37,333 bases of DNA from the IMG/VR virus record IMGVR_UViG_3300037069_000811, positions 1 through 37,333 of that record; one strand, given 5' to 3'. Below are positions 12,823 through 21,054 of this stretch, piece by piece. A program made the position numbers and the translations under genes. This DNA comes from a virus. Each line of letters starts with the position of its first letter. The stretch's first letter is position 1. The notes under the pieces were generated by a model, which was given only the letters and a program-made list of their open reading frames with translations, was not told the origin of the DNA and ran no database searches.

Positions 12823-13086
12823 ATGCCATACCTTCTCATTCTTAGGACGCGCCGCCACGTCAACGCGCCCATCGACCCGGTTGCCAAGGTGGTCGGCTAC
12901 TGCGACACCCTGACCCAGGCCGAACAATACGTGGCCGACACCTACAAGATGAACAGCCAACAGCGGGATTACCCTTCGATCCCGGCCTTTGTGGAGATTG
13001 CCAAATGTCCGAAGTCACCCACGGAACTGTCTTCTTTGAAGACGGGCGCAAAGCCGCCCAGGAGTATCAACCCGCCCGCCGGGTGA
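12823..13086 (+). CDS. Unknown protein, 87 residues
   Basis: MPYLLILRTRRHVNAPIDPV start, preceded by CGGAGAGGCG; an upstream in-frame start at 12766 overlaps the promoter-like site and is not used. N-terminal beta strand and a helix with CDTLTQAEQYVADTYKM. The last 82 bases overlap the following gene in another frame. No family recognised. Confidence 0.7.
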   Translation: MPYLLILRTRRHVNAPIDPVAKVVGYCDTLTQAEQYVADTYKMNSQQRDYPSIPAFVEIAKCPKSPTELSSLKTGAKPPRSINPPAG

Positions 13087-13637
13087 AGGTCGAACTCTCC
13101 TTCGATCTGGACCCCAAGGAGGACGCGGCCACGGTTGTCCGGGCCATCGGTGCCTTGTGCCGGGCCGAAGTCGCCAACCTCCTGTCGGACAAGCCAATCG
13201 GCTCTGTTCCCCCGCTGGTGGCCGACGCGGCCATTGCCCCACTGCCAGTGTCGATCCCCCAATCCGGCCTGTCGGTGCCCGACGCCATGCGTTCGGCTTC
13301 CGTGGCGGCGCTCGACGCTCCCCCTGCCGATGATCGGCTTGCCGGTGCGCCCCCCGTCAAGAGGCGCGGCCGTCCGCCGGGTCCCGCCAAGAAGGCTGAG
13401 GCCCCACAGGCGCTCGACGCCCTGCCCGAGGACGACGCCCCCGTGCCCGAGGCCCGGATCACCGACGCGGACCTGAGCGACGCCCTGGCCCACAAGAACG
13501 GGACGCTGAAGGACGCGCAAGCCATCCGGGCCCTGGTCAAGGACTTCACCGATCCGGGGGCGGCCGGGCTGCATCACGCGGCCAACATCCCCCAGGCCCG
13601 GCGCGCGGCCTTCCTGACGGCGCTGAAGGCGCTGTAG
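13005..13637 (+). CDS. Protein with AT-hook-like segment, 210 residues
   Basis: MSEVTHGTVFFEDGRKAAQE start. N-terminal 65 residues resemble a small folded domain (RRVKVELSFDLDPKEDAATV), the middle is Pro/Ala-rich, and KRRGRPPGPAKK near 125-136 has the RGRP core of an AT-hook. The C-terminal 60 residues are helical and acidic. Together these suggest a DNA-associated accessory protein of the replication operon, possibly minor-groove binding. It is one candidate for the factor that binds the dispersed GTTTACAC sites, but nothing links them directly. Confidence 0.72.
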   Translation: MSEVTHGTVFFEDGRKAAQEYQPARRVKVELSFDLDPKEDAATVVRAIGALCRAEVANLLSDKPIGSVPPLVADAAIAPLPVSIPQSGLSVPDAMRSASVAALDAPPADDRLAGAPPVKRRGRPPGPAKKAEAPQALDALPEDDAPVPEARITDADLSDALAHKNGTLKDAQAIRALVKDFTDPGAAGLHHAANIPQARRAAFLTALKAL

Positions 13638-13639
13638 CC

Positions 13640-14776
13640 ATGGCCCAACATTCAATCCTGGGTGCGTCCGGGGCCGAACGGTGGATGAACTGCGTCGGCT
13701 CCATCGCACTCCTGAAGCGCCTCTCCATCCCGGAGGATACCGACGATCCGTCCTACCGGAAGGAAGGGACGGCCATGCACACGGTAGGCGAAAGATGCCT
13801 CACCAACGGGTCTGACGCATGGGAGGCGGTGAACTGCACCGTCGAAGGCGTCCTGATCGACAAGGCCATGGCGCTGTCGGTTCAGCAGTATGTGGACTAT
13901 GTGCTGCCCCTGGCCCAGGACGCCAAGAAGTTCTACGTCGAGCATCGGGTAACGTCCGCCGAGCACCCACAGTTCTTCGGGACCCTCGACTTCGCGGCCG
14001 TCAGCAAAGACCGGGTGGACGTGGTTGATCTCAAGGGCGGCAAGGGGATTATTGTCGAGCCCGAGGAAAATCCGCAACTCATGTATTACGCCTACGGGCT
14101 CCTTGAGGCGCACTCCGAGATTGACGATGACTGTCTGGTGTTCCTCACTGTCGTCCAGCCTCGCGGGTGGCACGCCCAAGGTCCGATCCGCACTTGGGAA
14201 ACCACGGCCGGATATATCCGCAAGTGGGCTGCCGAGACCCTGTTCCCCGCCATGCGCGACGCGGACAAGGGCGGCTCCCTGACCCCCGGCGAATGGTGCC
14301 GGTTCTGCCCTGCCAAGCTGGTCTGCCCCGCCCTGGGGGCCATCGCTCGCGCAGCAGCTACCGCCGCCCCAGCCTCGATTTCCCGGCTCACCGATGCCGC
14401 CCTGGCCCAGGAGTATGCCGCCCTGGCGGCCGTGCGCTTCTACACTAAGGCCGTCGAGGACGAACTGTTTACACGCCTCAACGGTGGGGCAGTCGTGGAA
14501 GGCGTCAAGCTGGTCGCCAAGAAAGCCAACCGCGTGTGGAATGACGATGCGGAGGGCGAACTGGCCAAGACCTTCGGTGACGAAGCGTTTACACAGCCCA
14601 CCATCAAGAGCCCGCCGCAGATCGAGGCCCTTGGACCCAAGGGTCAGGCGTTCGTCCGCCAGCACGCTTACACGCCCCAGGCGGGGTTCACGGTGGCCCC
14701 TGCCACTGACCGCCGGCAAGGCGTGCAGGTCCGCACCCCCTCTGCCGTGTTCAAGGACAAGATAAAGGCCGCTTGA
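13640..14776 (+). CDS. DUF2800-type PD-(D/E)XK nuclease-like protein
   Basis: 378 residues, two bases after the previous stop. Matches the phage DUF2800 family, related to RecB/Cas4-type nucleases. Seen: KEGTAMH at 41-47, GTLD at 114-117, DLKGG at 130-134 (the D-x-K core) and QLMYY at 146-150. Cys18 together with C220, C223 and C229 resembles the four-cysteine 4Fe-4S arrangement of Cas4/AddB-type nucleases. Likely processes DNA ends in phage recombination or replication together with the DUF2815 protein downstream. Two GTTTACAC sites (14467, 14587) lie 120 bases apart, both encoding Phe-Thr. Confidence 0.88.
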   Translation: MAQHSILGASGAERWMNCVGSIALLKRLSIPEDTDDPSYRKEGTAMHTVGERCLTNGSDAWEAVNCTVEGVLIDKAMALSVQQYVDYVLPLAQDAKKFYVEHRVTSAEHPQFFGTLDFAAVSKDRVDVVDLKGGKGIIVEPEENPQLMYYAYGLLEAHSEIDDDCLVFLTVVQPRGWHAQGPIRTWETTAGYIRKWAAETLFPAMRDADKGGSLTPGEWCRFCPAKLVCPALGAIARAAATAAPASISRLTDAALAQEYAALAAVRFYTKAVEDELFTRLNGGAVVEGVKLVAKKANRVWNDDAEGELAKTFGDEAFTQPTIKSPPQIEALGPKGQAFVRQHAYTPQAGFTVAPATDRRQGVQVRTPSAVFKDKIKAA

Positions 14777-14854
14777 CGGCGGAACCAAAAGGGTCCAAGG
14801 TCATTATTGACTAACGGCTAGGTCCCCAATACGGGGCAGAAAAGGAGACTTAAA
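14777..14854 (+). promoter_or_regulatory. Short intergenic gap with promoter-like and hairpin sequence
   Basis: The gap holds TTGACT at 14807, TACGGG 17 bases after it, and a small hairpin CCCC-AATAC-GGGG just before the AAAGGAG ribosome binding site of the DUF2815 gene. A promoter feeding extra expression of the single-strand-binding-type protein would make sense, because such proteins are needed in quantity. The -10 match is poor. Confidence 0.3.
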
Positions 14855-15499
14855 ATGTCAGAAGCCAATCGTCAGGGGTTCGAGTTCAGTTCCCCGGTCA
14901 TCCTCAACTTTGAACACCTGTTTGAGCCTCACGCCTTTGGGAATGCAGAGCCGCGCTACGAAGCGGACCTTGAGGTTCCCGGAGACAGCCCCGACATCGC
15001 TGCGATGAAGGCCGCCGCCGCTTCCGTGGCCAAGGCCCAGTGGCCCGGCAGGCCGCTTACCGAGATCAAGTTCCCCTGGACGCTTGGCGACAAGCTCGCT
15101 GACGCGGCCAAGGCGAAGAACCCGGACAAGGAAGCTTACCATCGGGAGCACACGCGGGGCCGGCTGGTCCTCAAGGTTCGGAGCAAGTTCGCCCCGAAGC
15201 TCGGGGTCCTCACTGGCGGCACACTCACCGACTACCTCGGGGAGAAGCGTCCGCTCGCGCGGCCGTCGTTCTACAACGGCGTCCGCGTCTATGCCTCCGT
15301 TGTCTTCAACGCCTACGAAGGCGTAGGGGCCAACCCGGACGGTGTAAACGCCTTCCTGGAGATGCTGGTTTCGACGGGCTCCGGGGATCGTCTTTCGGGC
15401 GGCGGGGGTCGCACTCCCTCCGAAGTGTTCAAGCAGCACGTCGGCCGCCATGTGGACTATGACCCCACTGGTCAGCCTTCCGATCTGGCGGCGTTCTGA
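14855..15499 (+). CDS. DUF2815 ssDNA-binding-type protein
   Basis: 214 residues starting MSEANRQGFEFSSPVILNFE after AAAAGGAGAC. The N-terminal LNFEHLFEP and the RYEADLEVP segment, the middle FYNGVRVYASVVFNAYE and the acidic C-terminus match the DUF2815 family, predicted OB-fold single-strand DNA-binding proteins comparable in role to T7 gp2.5. It lies between the DUF2800 nuclease-like gene and the DNA polymerase, the usual neighbours of this family. GTGTAAAC at 15342 encodes Gly-Val-Asn. Confidence 0.88.
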   Translation: MSEANRQGFEFSSPVILNFEHLFEPHAFGNAEPRYEADLEVPGDSPDIAAMKAAAASVAKAQWPGRPLTEIKFPWTLGDKLADAAKAKNPDKEAYHREHTRGRLVLKVRSKFAPKLGVLTGGTLTDYLGEKRPLARPSFYNGVRVYASVVFNAYEGVGANPDGVNAFLEMLVSTGSGDRLSGGGGRTPSEVFKQHVGRHVDYDPTGQPSDLAAF

Positions 15500-15546
15500 T
15501 ACTCGCCCGAGTGACCACGGGCTCCCGTTCCCTCCAGGAGCAGCGT

Positions 15547-17547
15547 ATGGGCTCGGTCGATAGTCCCGCTCCCCCACGGGGGGGCGGGGCCACCCTCAAA
15601 ATGGTGGTGGATTTCGAGACGCGCTCCTTCGCGGACCTGAAGAAGTGTGGCGCTTGGCGCTATGCAGCCGACCCCTCGACCGAAGTCCTCTGCCTCACCT
15701 ACGAAGTCCACGGTGGCGCGGCCACCTGGACCCCCGGCCACCCATTCCCCGATCCGATCCGAGAGTGTGTAAACAACGGCGGCTGGCTGGTGGCGCACAA
15801 CGCTGGTTTCGAGAAGGCCATCTGGCGTCACGTCATGGTCCCGGTCCACGGCTGGCCCGACGTGCCGGACACCCAATGGGAAGACACCCTGGCGACGGCC
15901 GCCTACAAGAACCTCCCGAAGAGCCTGGACGACGTGACCCGCATACTTGATCTTCCGCGCCTGAAGGACACGGCGGGGAGCAAGCTGACTATCGGGCTGT
16001 CGAAGATGAAGGATGGCTACCTTCCCAAGATCACGCCCAACATCCTAGCCCGCGTGGTCGCCTATTGTGAGAACGACGTGTGGTCGCAGCGCGCGGTCCT
16101 TGATCGGCTGGGGAGCTTGCCTGAAACCGAGAGGCAGGTCTGGCTCCTGGACCAGCGCATAAATCAGCGCGGCTTTCGTATCGACGTGCCCTTGGTGCGG
16201 GCGATGCAAAAGATTGTGGACGGGGCCGTGACCCCGATGGCCGAAGAGTTCAAGGCGCTCACTGGATTGAAGTTCACGCAGACGGTGGCCCTGGTCGGAT
16301 GGTGCGCGGAGAACGGATTTGCCATCCCCAACATGACCGCTGAGACCGTCACCAAGGCGCTAGGAGCCTCGCCTGACCTGGGCGATGACGACATAGAAGA
16401 CGCGCCCGCCGCCCTTCCTGCCAACGTCCGCCGCGCCCTGGAGATACGCCAGTTGATCGGGTCCGCCGCCGTCAAGAAGATCGGGGTCGCGCAGGCTTGC
16501 GTGATGGACGATGGGCGGGTGCGGGGCACCCTGCAATACCACGGCGCTGCTCCGGGCCGCTGGGCGGGGAGGCTGCTGCAACCCCATAATTTCCCGCGCG
16601 GGACAATAGCCGGCGACATCGACGCCAAGGTGGCCGCGATCATGTCTGGTGATCCCGAGCGGGTAAGTGAGTTCGGGCCGCCGGTCGAAACAGTTGTATC
16701 GTCCCTACGCCACATGATCGTCGCGGACCCCGGCTCGCAACTGGTGGCGGGAGACTTCAGCGGCATTGAGGCGCGGCTGATCCTGGCCTTCTCTGGGCAG
16801 TATGACAAGCACTCGCTCATGGCCTCGGGGGCCGACGTTTACGCCGACATGGCCTCAGCCATCTATGGTCGGCTGATTGATCCGGCGACTGATCTGGTCG
16901 AGCGCCAGACGGGCAAGAACAGCGTCCTTGGCCTGGGGTTCGGCATGGGCGCGGCGAAGTTCCTGCTGAAGTATGGGGCCGGCCAAGACCTTGAGTTCTG
17001 CAACCACGTCGTGCAAACATACCGCAGGGACTGGGCCCCGAAGGTCCCGACACTCTGGCGTGGGATCATGGATGCTGCCACTCGCGTAGTTCAGGACGGG
17101 AACGGAGAGGACTTTCGGGGGCTCCGGTTCGAGTTGGAAGGTGGGTTCCTTTCGATGCGGCTGCACTCGGGCAGGAAGATTTGGTATTACGATCCGCAGC
17201 CCTGCCTTGAGACGGTCCCTTGGGATACCACCCCCCGGCCGGGCTTCACCTTCCTCGCCAAGAAGTTTGGCAAGTTCGTCCGGGTCAAGGCGTTCGGTGG
17301 CCTGCTCGCTCAGAACTGGACTGAGGCCGCCGCCCGTGATCTGCTGACGGCCGCCATGTTCCGCTGTGAGCGGGAGGGCCTGCCCGTGATCCTGACGGTC
17401 CATGACGAGATCGTCGTTGAGGCGCGCAAAGGCCATTCAGGCCCGGATACACTGCGCGAGATAATGCTTGACAAGCCCCCCTGGGCGCGTGAGATTGGCC
17501 TTGAAATTGACGCTAAGTGTTGGTCGGGAGAGCGATACCGTAAGTGA
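15547..17547 (+). CDS. Family A DNA polymerase with 3'-5' exonuclease
   Basis: 666 residues from an ATG preceded by CCAGGAGCAG; a GTG at 15511 would add 12 residues without a better ribosome binding site. Exonuclease motifs look intact: DFE at 22-24, HNAGFE at 84-89 and YCENDVW at 173-179. Polymerase motif A is DFSGIEARL (D403), motif B RQTGKNSVLGLGFG (453-466), and motif C HDE at 619-621. This is the replicative polymerase of the phage. There is no 5'-3' exonuclease domain. GTGTAAAC at 15767 encodes Cys-Val-Asn-Asn. The stop overlaps the next gene (GTGA). Confidence 0.95.
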   Translation: MGSVDSPAPPRGGGATLKMVVDFETRSFADLKKCGAWRYAADPSTEVLCLTYEVHGGAATWTPGHPFPDPIRECVNNGGWLVAHNAGFEKAIWRHVMVPVHGWPDVPDTQWEDTLATAAYKNLPKSLDDVTRILDLPRLKDTAGSKLTIGLSKMKDGYLPKITPNILARVVAYCENDVWSQRAVLDRLGSLPETERQVWLLDQRINQRGFRIDVPLVRAMQKIVDGAVTPMAEEFKALTGLKFTQTVALVGWCAENGFAIPNMTAETVTKALGASPDLGDDDIEDAPAALPANVRRALEIRQLIGSAAVKKIGVAQACVMDDGRVRGTLQYHGAAPGRWAGRLLQPHNFPRGTIAGDIDAKVAAIMSGDPERVSEFGPPVETVVSSLRHMIVADPGSQLVAGDFSGIEARLILAFSGQYDKHSLMASGADVYADMASAIYGRLIDPATDLVERQTGKNSVLGLGFGMGAAKFLLKYGAGQDLEFCNHVVQTYRRDWAPKVPTLWRGIMDAATRVVQDGNGEDFRGLRFELEGGFLSMRLHSGRKIWYYDPQPCLETVPWDTTPRPGFTFLAKKFGKFVRVKAFGGLLAQNWTEAAARDLLTAAMFRCEREGLPVILTVHDEIVVEARKGHSGPDTLREIMLDKPPWAREIGLEIDAKCWSGERYRK

Positions 17548-17711
17548 GTGCCAAGGCCGCAATCCGAGCCCGAAGCCGCTGGCGCATCAAGTTCCGAAAC
17601 GTGGCCCGCCTGGGCCGTTCGATCTACCCCAAGCCGGTCGCCAAGGAGATCGCGGCCGAACGGCTCCTGGCCGTCATGGCGAGAGAGCAACGCATCAAGA
17701 GGAAGAAGTGA
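17544..17711 (+). CDS. Very basic 55-residue protein
   Basis: GTG start overlapping the polymerase stop (GTGA); ends IKRKK. Sequence starts MSAKAAIRARSRWRIKFRNV and contains about 16 Arg/Lys, so it very likely binds nucleic acid or the polymerase complex. The overlap and the even codon composition support translation. Unknown family. Confidence 0.65.
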   Translation: MSAKAAIRARSRWRIKFRNVARLGRSIYPKPVAKEIAAERLLAVMAREQRIKRKK

Positions 17712-17712
17712 C

Positions 17713-17853
17713 ATGCGCGTAAGCTACATGGAGTGTCCTGATTGCTGGGGCAGGGGCGATGAACTGTGTCCCGAGTGCCATTCACCCGTGGGCGATTGCC
17801 CGCACTGCGAAGGCCAGGGCGAGATTGAAGTGGAGGAAGACGAGGATGACTAG
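17713..17853 (+). CDS. Zinc-ribbon mini-protein, 46 residues
   Basis: MRVSYMECPDCWGRGDELCP start, then CHSPVGDCPHCEGQGEIEVE. Three CPxC pairs (CPDC, CPEC, CPHC) with GRG and GQG glycine turns resemble the DnaJ-type zinc-finger repeat. Acidic tail. It overlaps the next gene by 8 bases. Probably a protein- or nucleic-acid-binding zinc module. Confidence 0.75.
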   Translation: MRVSYMECPDCWGRGDELCPECHSPVGDCPHCEGQGEIEVEEDEDD

Positions 17854-18049
17854 CAAGTTTCAGGAGTTTGCTTTGGCTAATGGGGGCGTCGCATTTATCG
17901 CCGTCAACCATATTGTCGGGCTAAAACAAAGTGGGCAACGCACCTTTATATATACGGTTGACGGGGGCGACGATTGTTGGGAAGTCGAAGGGGGCCTTAA
18001 ATATGTGATGGGCCGTATCAACAAGGCGCTCGCTAATGCCGAACCGTAG
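17846..18049 (+). CDS. Unknown protein, 67 residues
   Basis: MTSKFQEFALANGGVAFIAV start, GAGGAAGACGAGG upstream. Beta-rich N-terminus (GVAFIAVNHIVGL, RTFIYTVDGGDD) then a short helix. Overlaps the resolvase gene by 14 bases. Pattern resembles a small beta-barrel of the type seen in LytTR-like or Sm-like short proteins, but that is not assignable from sequence. Confidence 0.7.
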   Translation: MTSKFQEFALANGGVAFIAVNHIVGLKQSGQRTFIYTVDGGDDCWEVEGGLKYVMGRINKALANAEP

Positions 18050-18347
18050 CCGCCAGAAAGGCGACCGCTTTGAGCGTGAGTGTGTAAACACCCTCAGGGC
18101 CAAGGGCATTGAAGCCGAGCGCGTTCCCCTGTCCGGCGCGGCCGGCGGCTCCTACGCCTCGGATTTGCGCGTGCGGATCGGGGCTGCTAAGGTTCCCATT
18201 GAATGTAAGACCCGCAAGCGCGCGTGGAGCGATCTGTTCGGCTGGCTCCCTGGAAACTTCGCGCTGTTCATCAAGGCTGACAGGACCGACACGCTAGTTG
18301 TAATGAGCCTGGAGACCTTCGTAAACCTCATAGGTGCCCCGACATGA
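18036..18347 (+). CDS. Hjc-like Holliday junction resolvase / PD-(D/E)XK nuclease
   Basis: 103 residues. Pattern KGDRFERECVNTLRAKG, then RVPLSG, SDLRV and PIECKTRKR is that of archaeal Hjc-type resolvases and their phage relatives. Predicted active-site residues are E13, D43, E56 and K58. It should cut branched DNA formed during replication and recombination, before packaging. GTGTAAAC at 18082 encodes Cys-Val-Asn. The stop overlaps the next start (ATGA). Confidence 0.85.
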   Translation: MPNRSRQKGDRFERECVNTLRAKGIEAERVPLSGAAGGSYASDLRVRIGAAKVPIECKTRKRAWSDLFGWLPGNFALFIKADRTDTLVVMSLETFVNLIGAPT

Positions 18348-19573
18348 TTAGCCACACAACCGACGCCGAGATCGCCGCCACTCTGCGGGCCGTTGCCGAG
18401 CATGGCTCTAACGAGAGCGCCGCTGCTGCCCTGGGGATAGGTGAGAGTTCCGTCCGCCGTCACCTGAAGCAGGCCGAGCTACGCGGGATCACGGGAGGCT
18501 CCGGTCTCAGCAAGGAAGACAAGCTGGAGATCGCGCTCAAGCAGGCCCAGCGGGACCTACGCGCCGCCCAGTCGCAAGCCGATCTGACGGATCGCATCAT
18601 GGCCGAACTGCGGGAGCTAATGGCGCGCGACGTGACGCCCCCCGCATGGCTCACGAAGGCGACACCCAAGGACGTTCACGCCAGCGTTCCCATGACCATC
18701 TGGTCCGACTGGCACTATCAAGAGGTAGTGCGCCCGGAAGAAGTCGGCGGCCTCAATGAGTTCAATTCCGAGATCGCAGCCGCGCGCATCCGCCGGTTGG
18801 TAGATACAACCATCGACCTTGCCCGGAACCACATGGGCGGCGCGGGCTCAAAGTATGCCGGGATCGTGGTCTGCCTGGGTGGCGACATGATTACCGGCGA
18901 CATCCATGAAGAGCTAGTGATGACCAGCGACCGGACCACGCAGCAGGCCATCAATGAGCTTACGGACCTGATCGCCTCAGCCCTGGAGCGGGTGGCCAAC
19001 GAGTTCGGCCGCGTCTTCGTCCCTTGCGTTGTGGGCAACCACGGCCGCTCGACCCGCAAGCCCCGGATGAAGGGACGTGTTTACACGAGCCACGAATACG
19101 TCATCTACAAGAACCTTGAACGATACTTCCGCAAGGACGACCGGATCAAGTTCCTGATCCCCGGCGAGAGTGACGCCCATTTCAAGGTGTTCGGCTGGCG
19201 CTTCCTTCTCACCCACGGCGACAGCCTTGGCGTCAAGGGCGGTGACGGGATCATCGGGGCAATCGGCCCGATCATGCGCGGGTCCCTCAAGGTCGGCCGA
19301 TCTGAAGCGGCCGTGGGCAGGGATGCGGACTGGATCATCATGGGGCACTGGCACCAGATGCTATGGCTCCCTGGCGTGATCGTCAACGGGGCGCTCAAGG
19401 GCTACGATGAATACGCCCGGCTGGCCATCCGTGCGCCCTACAGCCGCCCCAGCCAGGGCTTGTGGTTCCTCCACCCCTCCTGGGGCATCACCGCCCGATG
19501 GGAAATCTTTCTTGAGGGTGAGAAGCGCCAATCGGAAGACAAGTGGATTGAGTGGCGGGAGAACGCGGCGTGA
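18344..19573 (+). CDS. HTH-fused calcineurin-like metallophosphoesterase
   Basis: 409 residues. Residues 1-45 are a helix-turn-helix (NESAAAALGIGESSVRRHLK), 58-95 are coiled coil, and 115-380 a calcineurin-like phosphoesterase. Metal-ligand motifs are present: SDWH at 121-124, GGD at 179-181, GNH at 231-233, THGD at 290-293 and GHWH at 334-337. Such phage proteins sit in replication modules and could be nucleases or nucleotide phosphatases; the substrate cannot be read from the motifs. The HTH may target the enzyme to DNA. GTTTACAC at 19079 encodes Val-Tyr-Thr. Confidence 0.88.
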   Translation: MISHTTDAEIAATLRAVAEHGSNESAAAALGIGESSVRRHLKQAELRGITGGSGLSKEDKLEIALKQAQRDLRAAQSQADLTDRIMAELRELMARDVTPPAWLTKATPKDVHASVPMTIWSDWHYQEVVRPEEVGGLNEFNSEIAAARIRRLVDTTIDLARNHMGGAGSKYAGIVVCLGGDMITGDIHEELVMTSDRTTQQAINELTDLIASALERVANEFGRVFVPCVVGNHGRSTRKPRMKGRVYTSHEYVIYKNLERYFRKDDRIKFLIPGESDAHFKVFGWRFLLTHGDSLGVKGGDGIIGAIGPIMRGSLKVGRSEAAVGRDADWIIMGHWHQMLWLPGVIVNGALKGYDEYARLAIRAPYSRPSQGLWFLHPSWGITARWEIFLEGEKRQSEDKWIEWRENAA

Positions 19574-20079
19574 AGTCCGTAGGCGCGCTTCTCACCGAAG
19601 CCGACCTTGGCTTGGTCTCCGAAGTCCTCGGGACATGGCGAGACCCCGACCTTATCATAACGGCCAAGAACGGCCGGCCCTTCCTCTACCGCTGGCATTT
19701 GATCCCGCGTTACGCGACCAAGGCCAACGTCTATCTGCATGTTCAGTGTCAGAGCGACCCGGATCGGCCGATGCACGATCACCCTTACGACAACTGTTCG
19801 GTCCTTCTCGCGGGGCGCTACACGGAACTGCTGGACACAACCCCGGAGAAGACCGGCCACACCGAAGACCTATACCATCGTGGCCCCGGCGACGTGATCT
19901 GGCGCAAGGCTGAATGGGCTCACCGGATCGTATTGCCAAAGGGTGTCCCTTACTCTATCTCGATCTTCACGACGGGGCCGCCACGGCGCGTGTGGGGCTT
20001 CCACGCATCCAGCGGCTTCTTGCCGCATACCGAGTATGCTGGGTGCGGGTGTATAGAGTGCCAGGAGAATGCCACATGA
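19570..20079 (+). CDS. Cupin-fold protein, 169 residues
   Basis: GTG start overlapping the previous stop; CGGGAGA lies upstream. N-terminal 50 residues, then a cupin-like barrel with YLHVQ (55-59), PMHDHPYDNCSVLLAGRYTE (67-86) and GDVIWRKAEWAHRI. The His-rich HDHP could bind a metal. Many phages carry such a protein in this position, with unknown substrate. C-terminal CGCIEC gives a cysteine pair. Stop overlaps the next start (ATGA). Confidence 0.78.
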   Translation: MKSVGALLTEADLGLVSEVLGTWRDPDLIITAKNGRPFLYRWHLIPRYATKANVYLHVQCQSDPDRPMHDHPYDNCSVLLAGRYTELLDTTPEKTGHTEDLYHRGPGDVIWRKAEWAHRIVLPKGVPYSISIFTTGPPRRVWGFHASSGFLPHTEYAGCGCIECQENAT

Positions 20080-20621
20080 GCTACGATCCAGACTGCGACT
20101 GCTCTGAGTGCAGGGAGATCAGGGAATACATTGACGTAAGGCGGGGCCGCCAGTGGCGCTATGACCTTGAGAAAAACGGCCGCCCCATGTTTGAGGTTAT
20201 GAGAGAGACCGCCGCCGAGCGCGAGGCGAAGAGGGGCAGGGAAGCGCAGATGATGAAGCCAAAACAAGGAGAAGATACTTGTCGCCCTGCAACCAAGACG
20301 GATGGACCTTCAACCCCTTCTGCGACTGCCCCAGTTGCTCCGCCGAACGAACGCAAGAACTATCCGCTCACAACGGGGCTGCTCGACTACTTCCCCGACG
20401 CCTTGATGGCCGTGGCGGAATGCTCCCGAGTGGGGAACGAGCAGCACAATCCGGGGGAGCCCCTGGCCTGGGATCGGTCCAAGAGCACGGATGAAGCCGA
20501 CGCGCTCCTGCGTCACCTTATAGACCGGGGCCACCTGGACGGCGACGGCATACGCCATTCGGCCAAGGTGGCGTGGCGTGCCCTGGCCCTGCTACAGAAA
20601 GAACTAGAGGAAGACACATGA
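20076..20621 (+). CDS. dATP/dGTP diphosphohydrolase-like protein
   Basis: 181 residues starting MSYDPDCDCSECREIREYID. A Cys-rich N-terminus (CDCSEC) and a Pro/Thr linker precede a C-terminal domain (about 96-178) with TGLLDYFPDALMAVAECSRV, GNEQHNPGEPLAW, STDEADALLRHLIDRG and HSAKVAWRALALL. This is the MazG-like pattern of the phage dATP/dGTP diphosphohydrolase N-terminal family (DUF5664). Likely adjusts dNTP pools for phage replication. The E/D-rich helices carry the probable metal ligands. It is coupled to both neighbours by ATGA overlaps. Confidence 0.8.
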   Translation: MSYDPDCDCSECREIREYIDVRRGRQWRYDLEKNGRPMFEVMRETAAEREAKRGREAQMMKPKQGEDTCRPATKTDGPSTPSATAPVAPPNERKNYPLTTGLLDYFPDALMAVAECSRVGNEQHNPGEPLAWDRSKSTDEADALLRHLIDRGHLDGDGIRHSAKVAWRALALLQKELEEDT

Positions 20622-20803
20622 GGGAACTGAGGATTATCTATTCTTCGGACGACGGGCCGAGTTGGGAAAATATGGTTCGCGCTGAGGACAGCCTGCCCAT
20701 CTACCTATTGCAGCGGTCGGGTGAACGCTGCCTAAAAGACCTGTTTGCTCAGGTCATCTTTGCCCAGGTTGCCATCCAGCAGCAGCAGAAAGACGACACA
20801 TGA
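20618..20803 (+). CDS. Unknown protein, 61 residues
   Basis: MRELRIIYSSDDGPSWENMV start, ATGA-coupled to both neighbours. Short beta/alpha N-terminus and a Gln-rich helical C-terminus (AQVIFAQVAIQQQQ). No recognised motif. Confidence 0.65.
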   Translation: MRELRIIYSSDDGPSWENMVRAEDSLPIYLLQRSGERCLKDLFAQVIFAQVAIQQQQKDDT

Positions 20804-21054
20804 AAGAGTTAGGCTACGCATTAGTATTCTTCCTAGCGCCGACATTTGTGGTGATGGCTCTTGCGACCATGCTGATCTTGGTCGGGCCGCCAGCGCCCAA
20901 GTTCATCCTACGTCGCTGCGTCGGAGACTACATTGTGACCAACCCGGATCACACCGCCCGCTGGCTTCGCGTCAACGGCCGCGACATACCCCTGGCCAAG
21001 GACGCGGACATTCACCAACTGTGTGACGACACAGTGACGGCGTGGACCCAATGA
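20800..21054 (+). CDS. Membrane protein, 84 residues
   Basis: MKELGYALVFFLAPTFVVMA start; one strong hydrophobic helix at residues 5-28, followed by a soluble domain with FILRRCVGDYIVTNPDHTAR. ATGA overlaps on both sides. A single membrane anchor with a 55-residue tail, predicted inner-membrane. Function unknown. Confidence 0.7.
   Translation: MKELGYALVFFLAPTFVVMALATMLILVGPPAPKFILRRCVGDYIVTNPDHTARWLRVNGRDIPLAKDADIHQLCDDTVTAWTQ

Noticed and set aside
13652-14788. Long open frame opposite the DUF2800 gene (378 codons)
   Set aside because: Mirror of a real gene in GC-rich DNA; no ribosome binding site, no protein-like domain. The same holds for long antisense frames at 9172-10245, 14858-15577, 30691-31863 and 172-963.
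20076-20621. 2-aminoadenine (Z) genome system
   Set aside because: No purZ-like gene or HD-type dATPase in the window; the diphosphohydrolase-like domain alone is widespread in phages.
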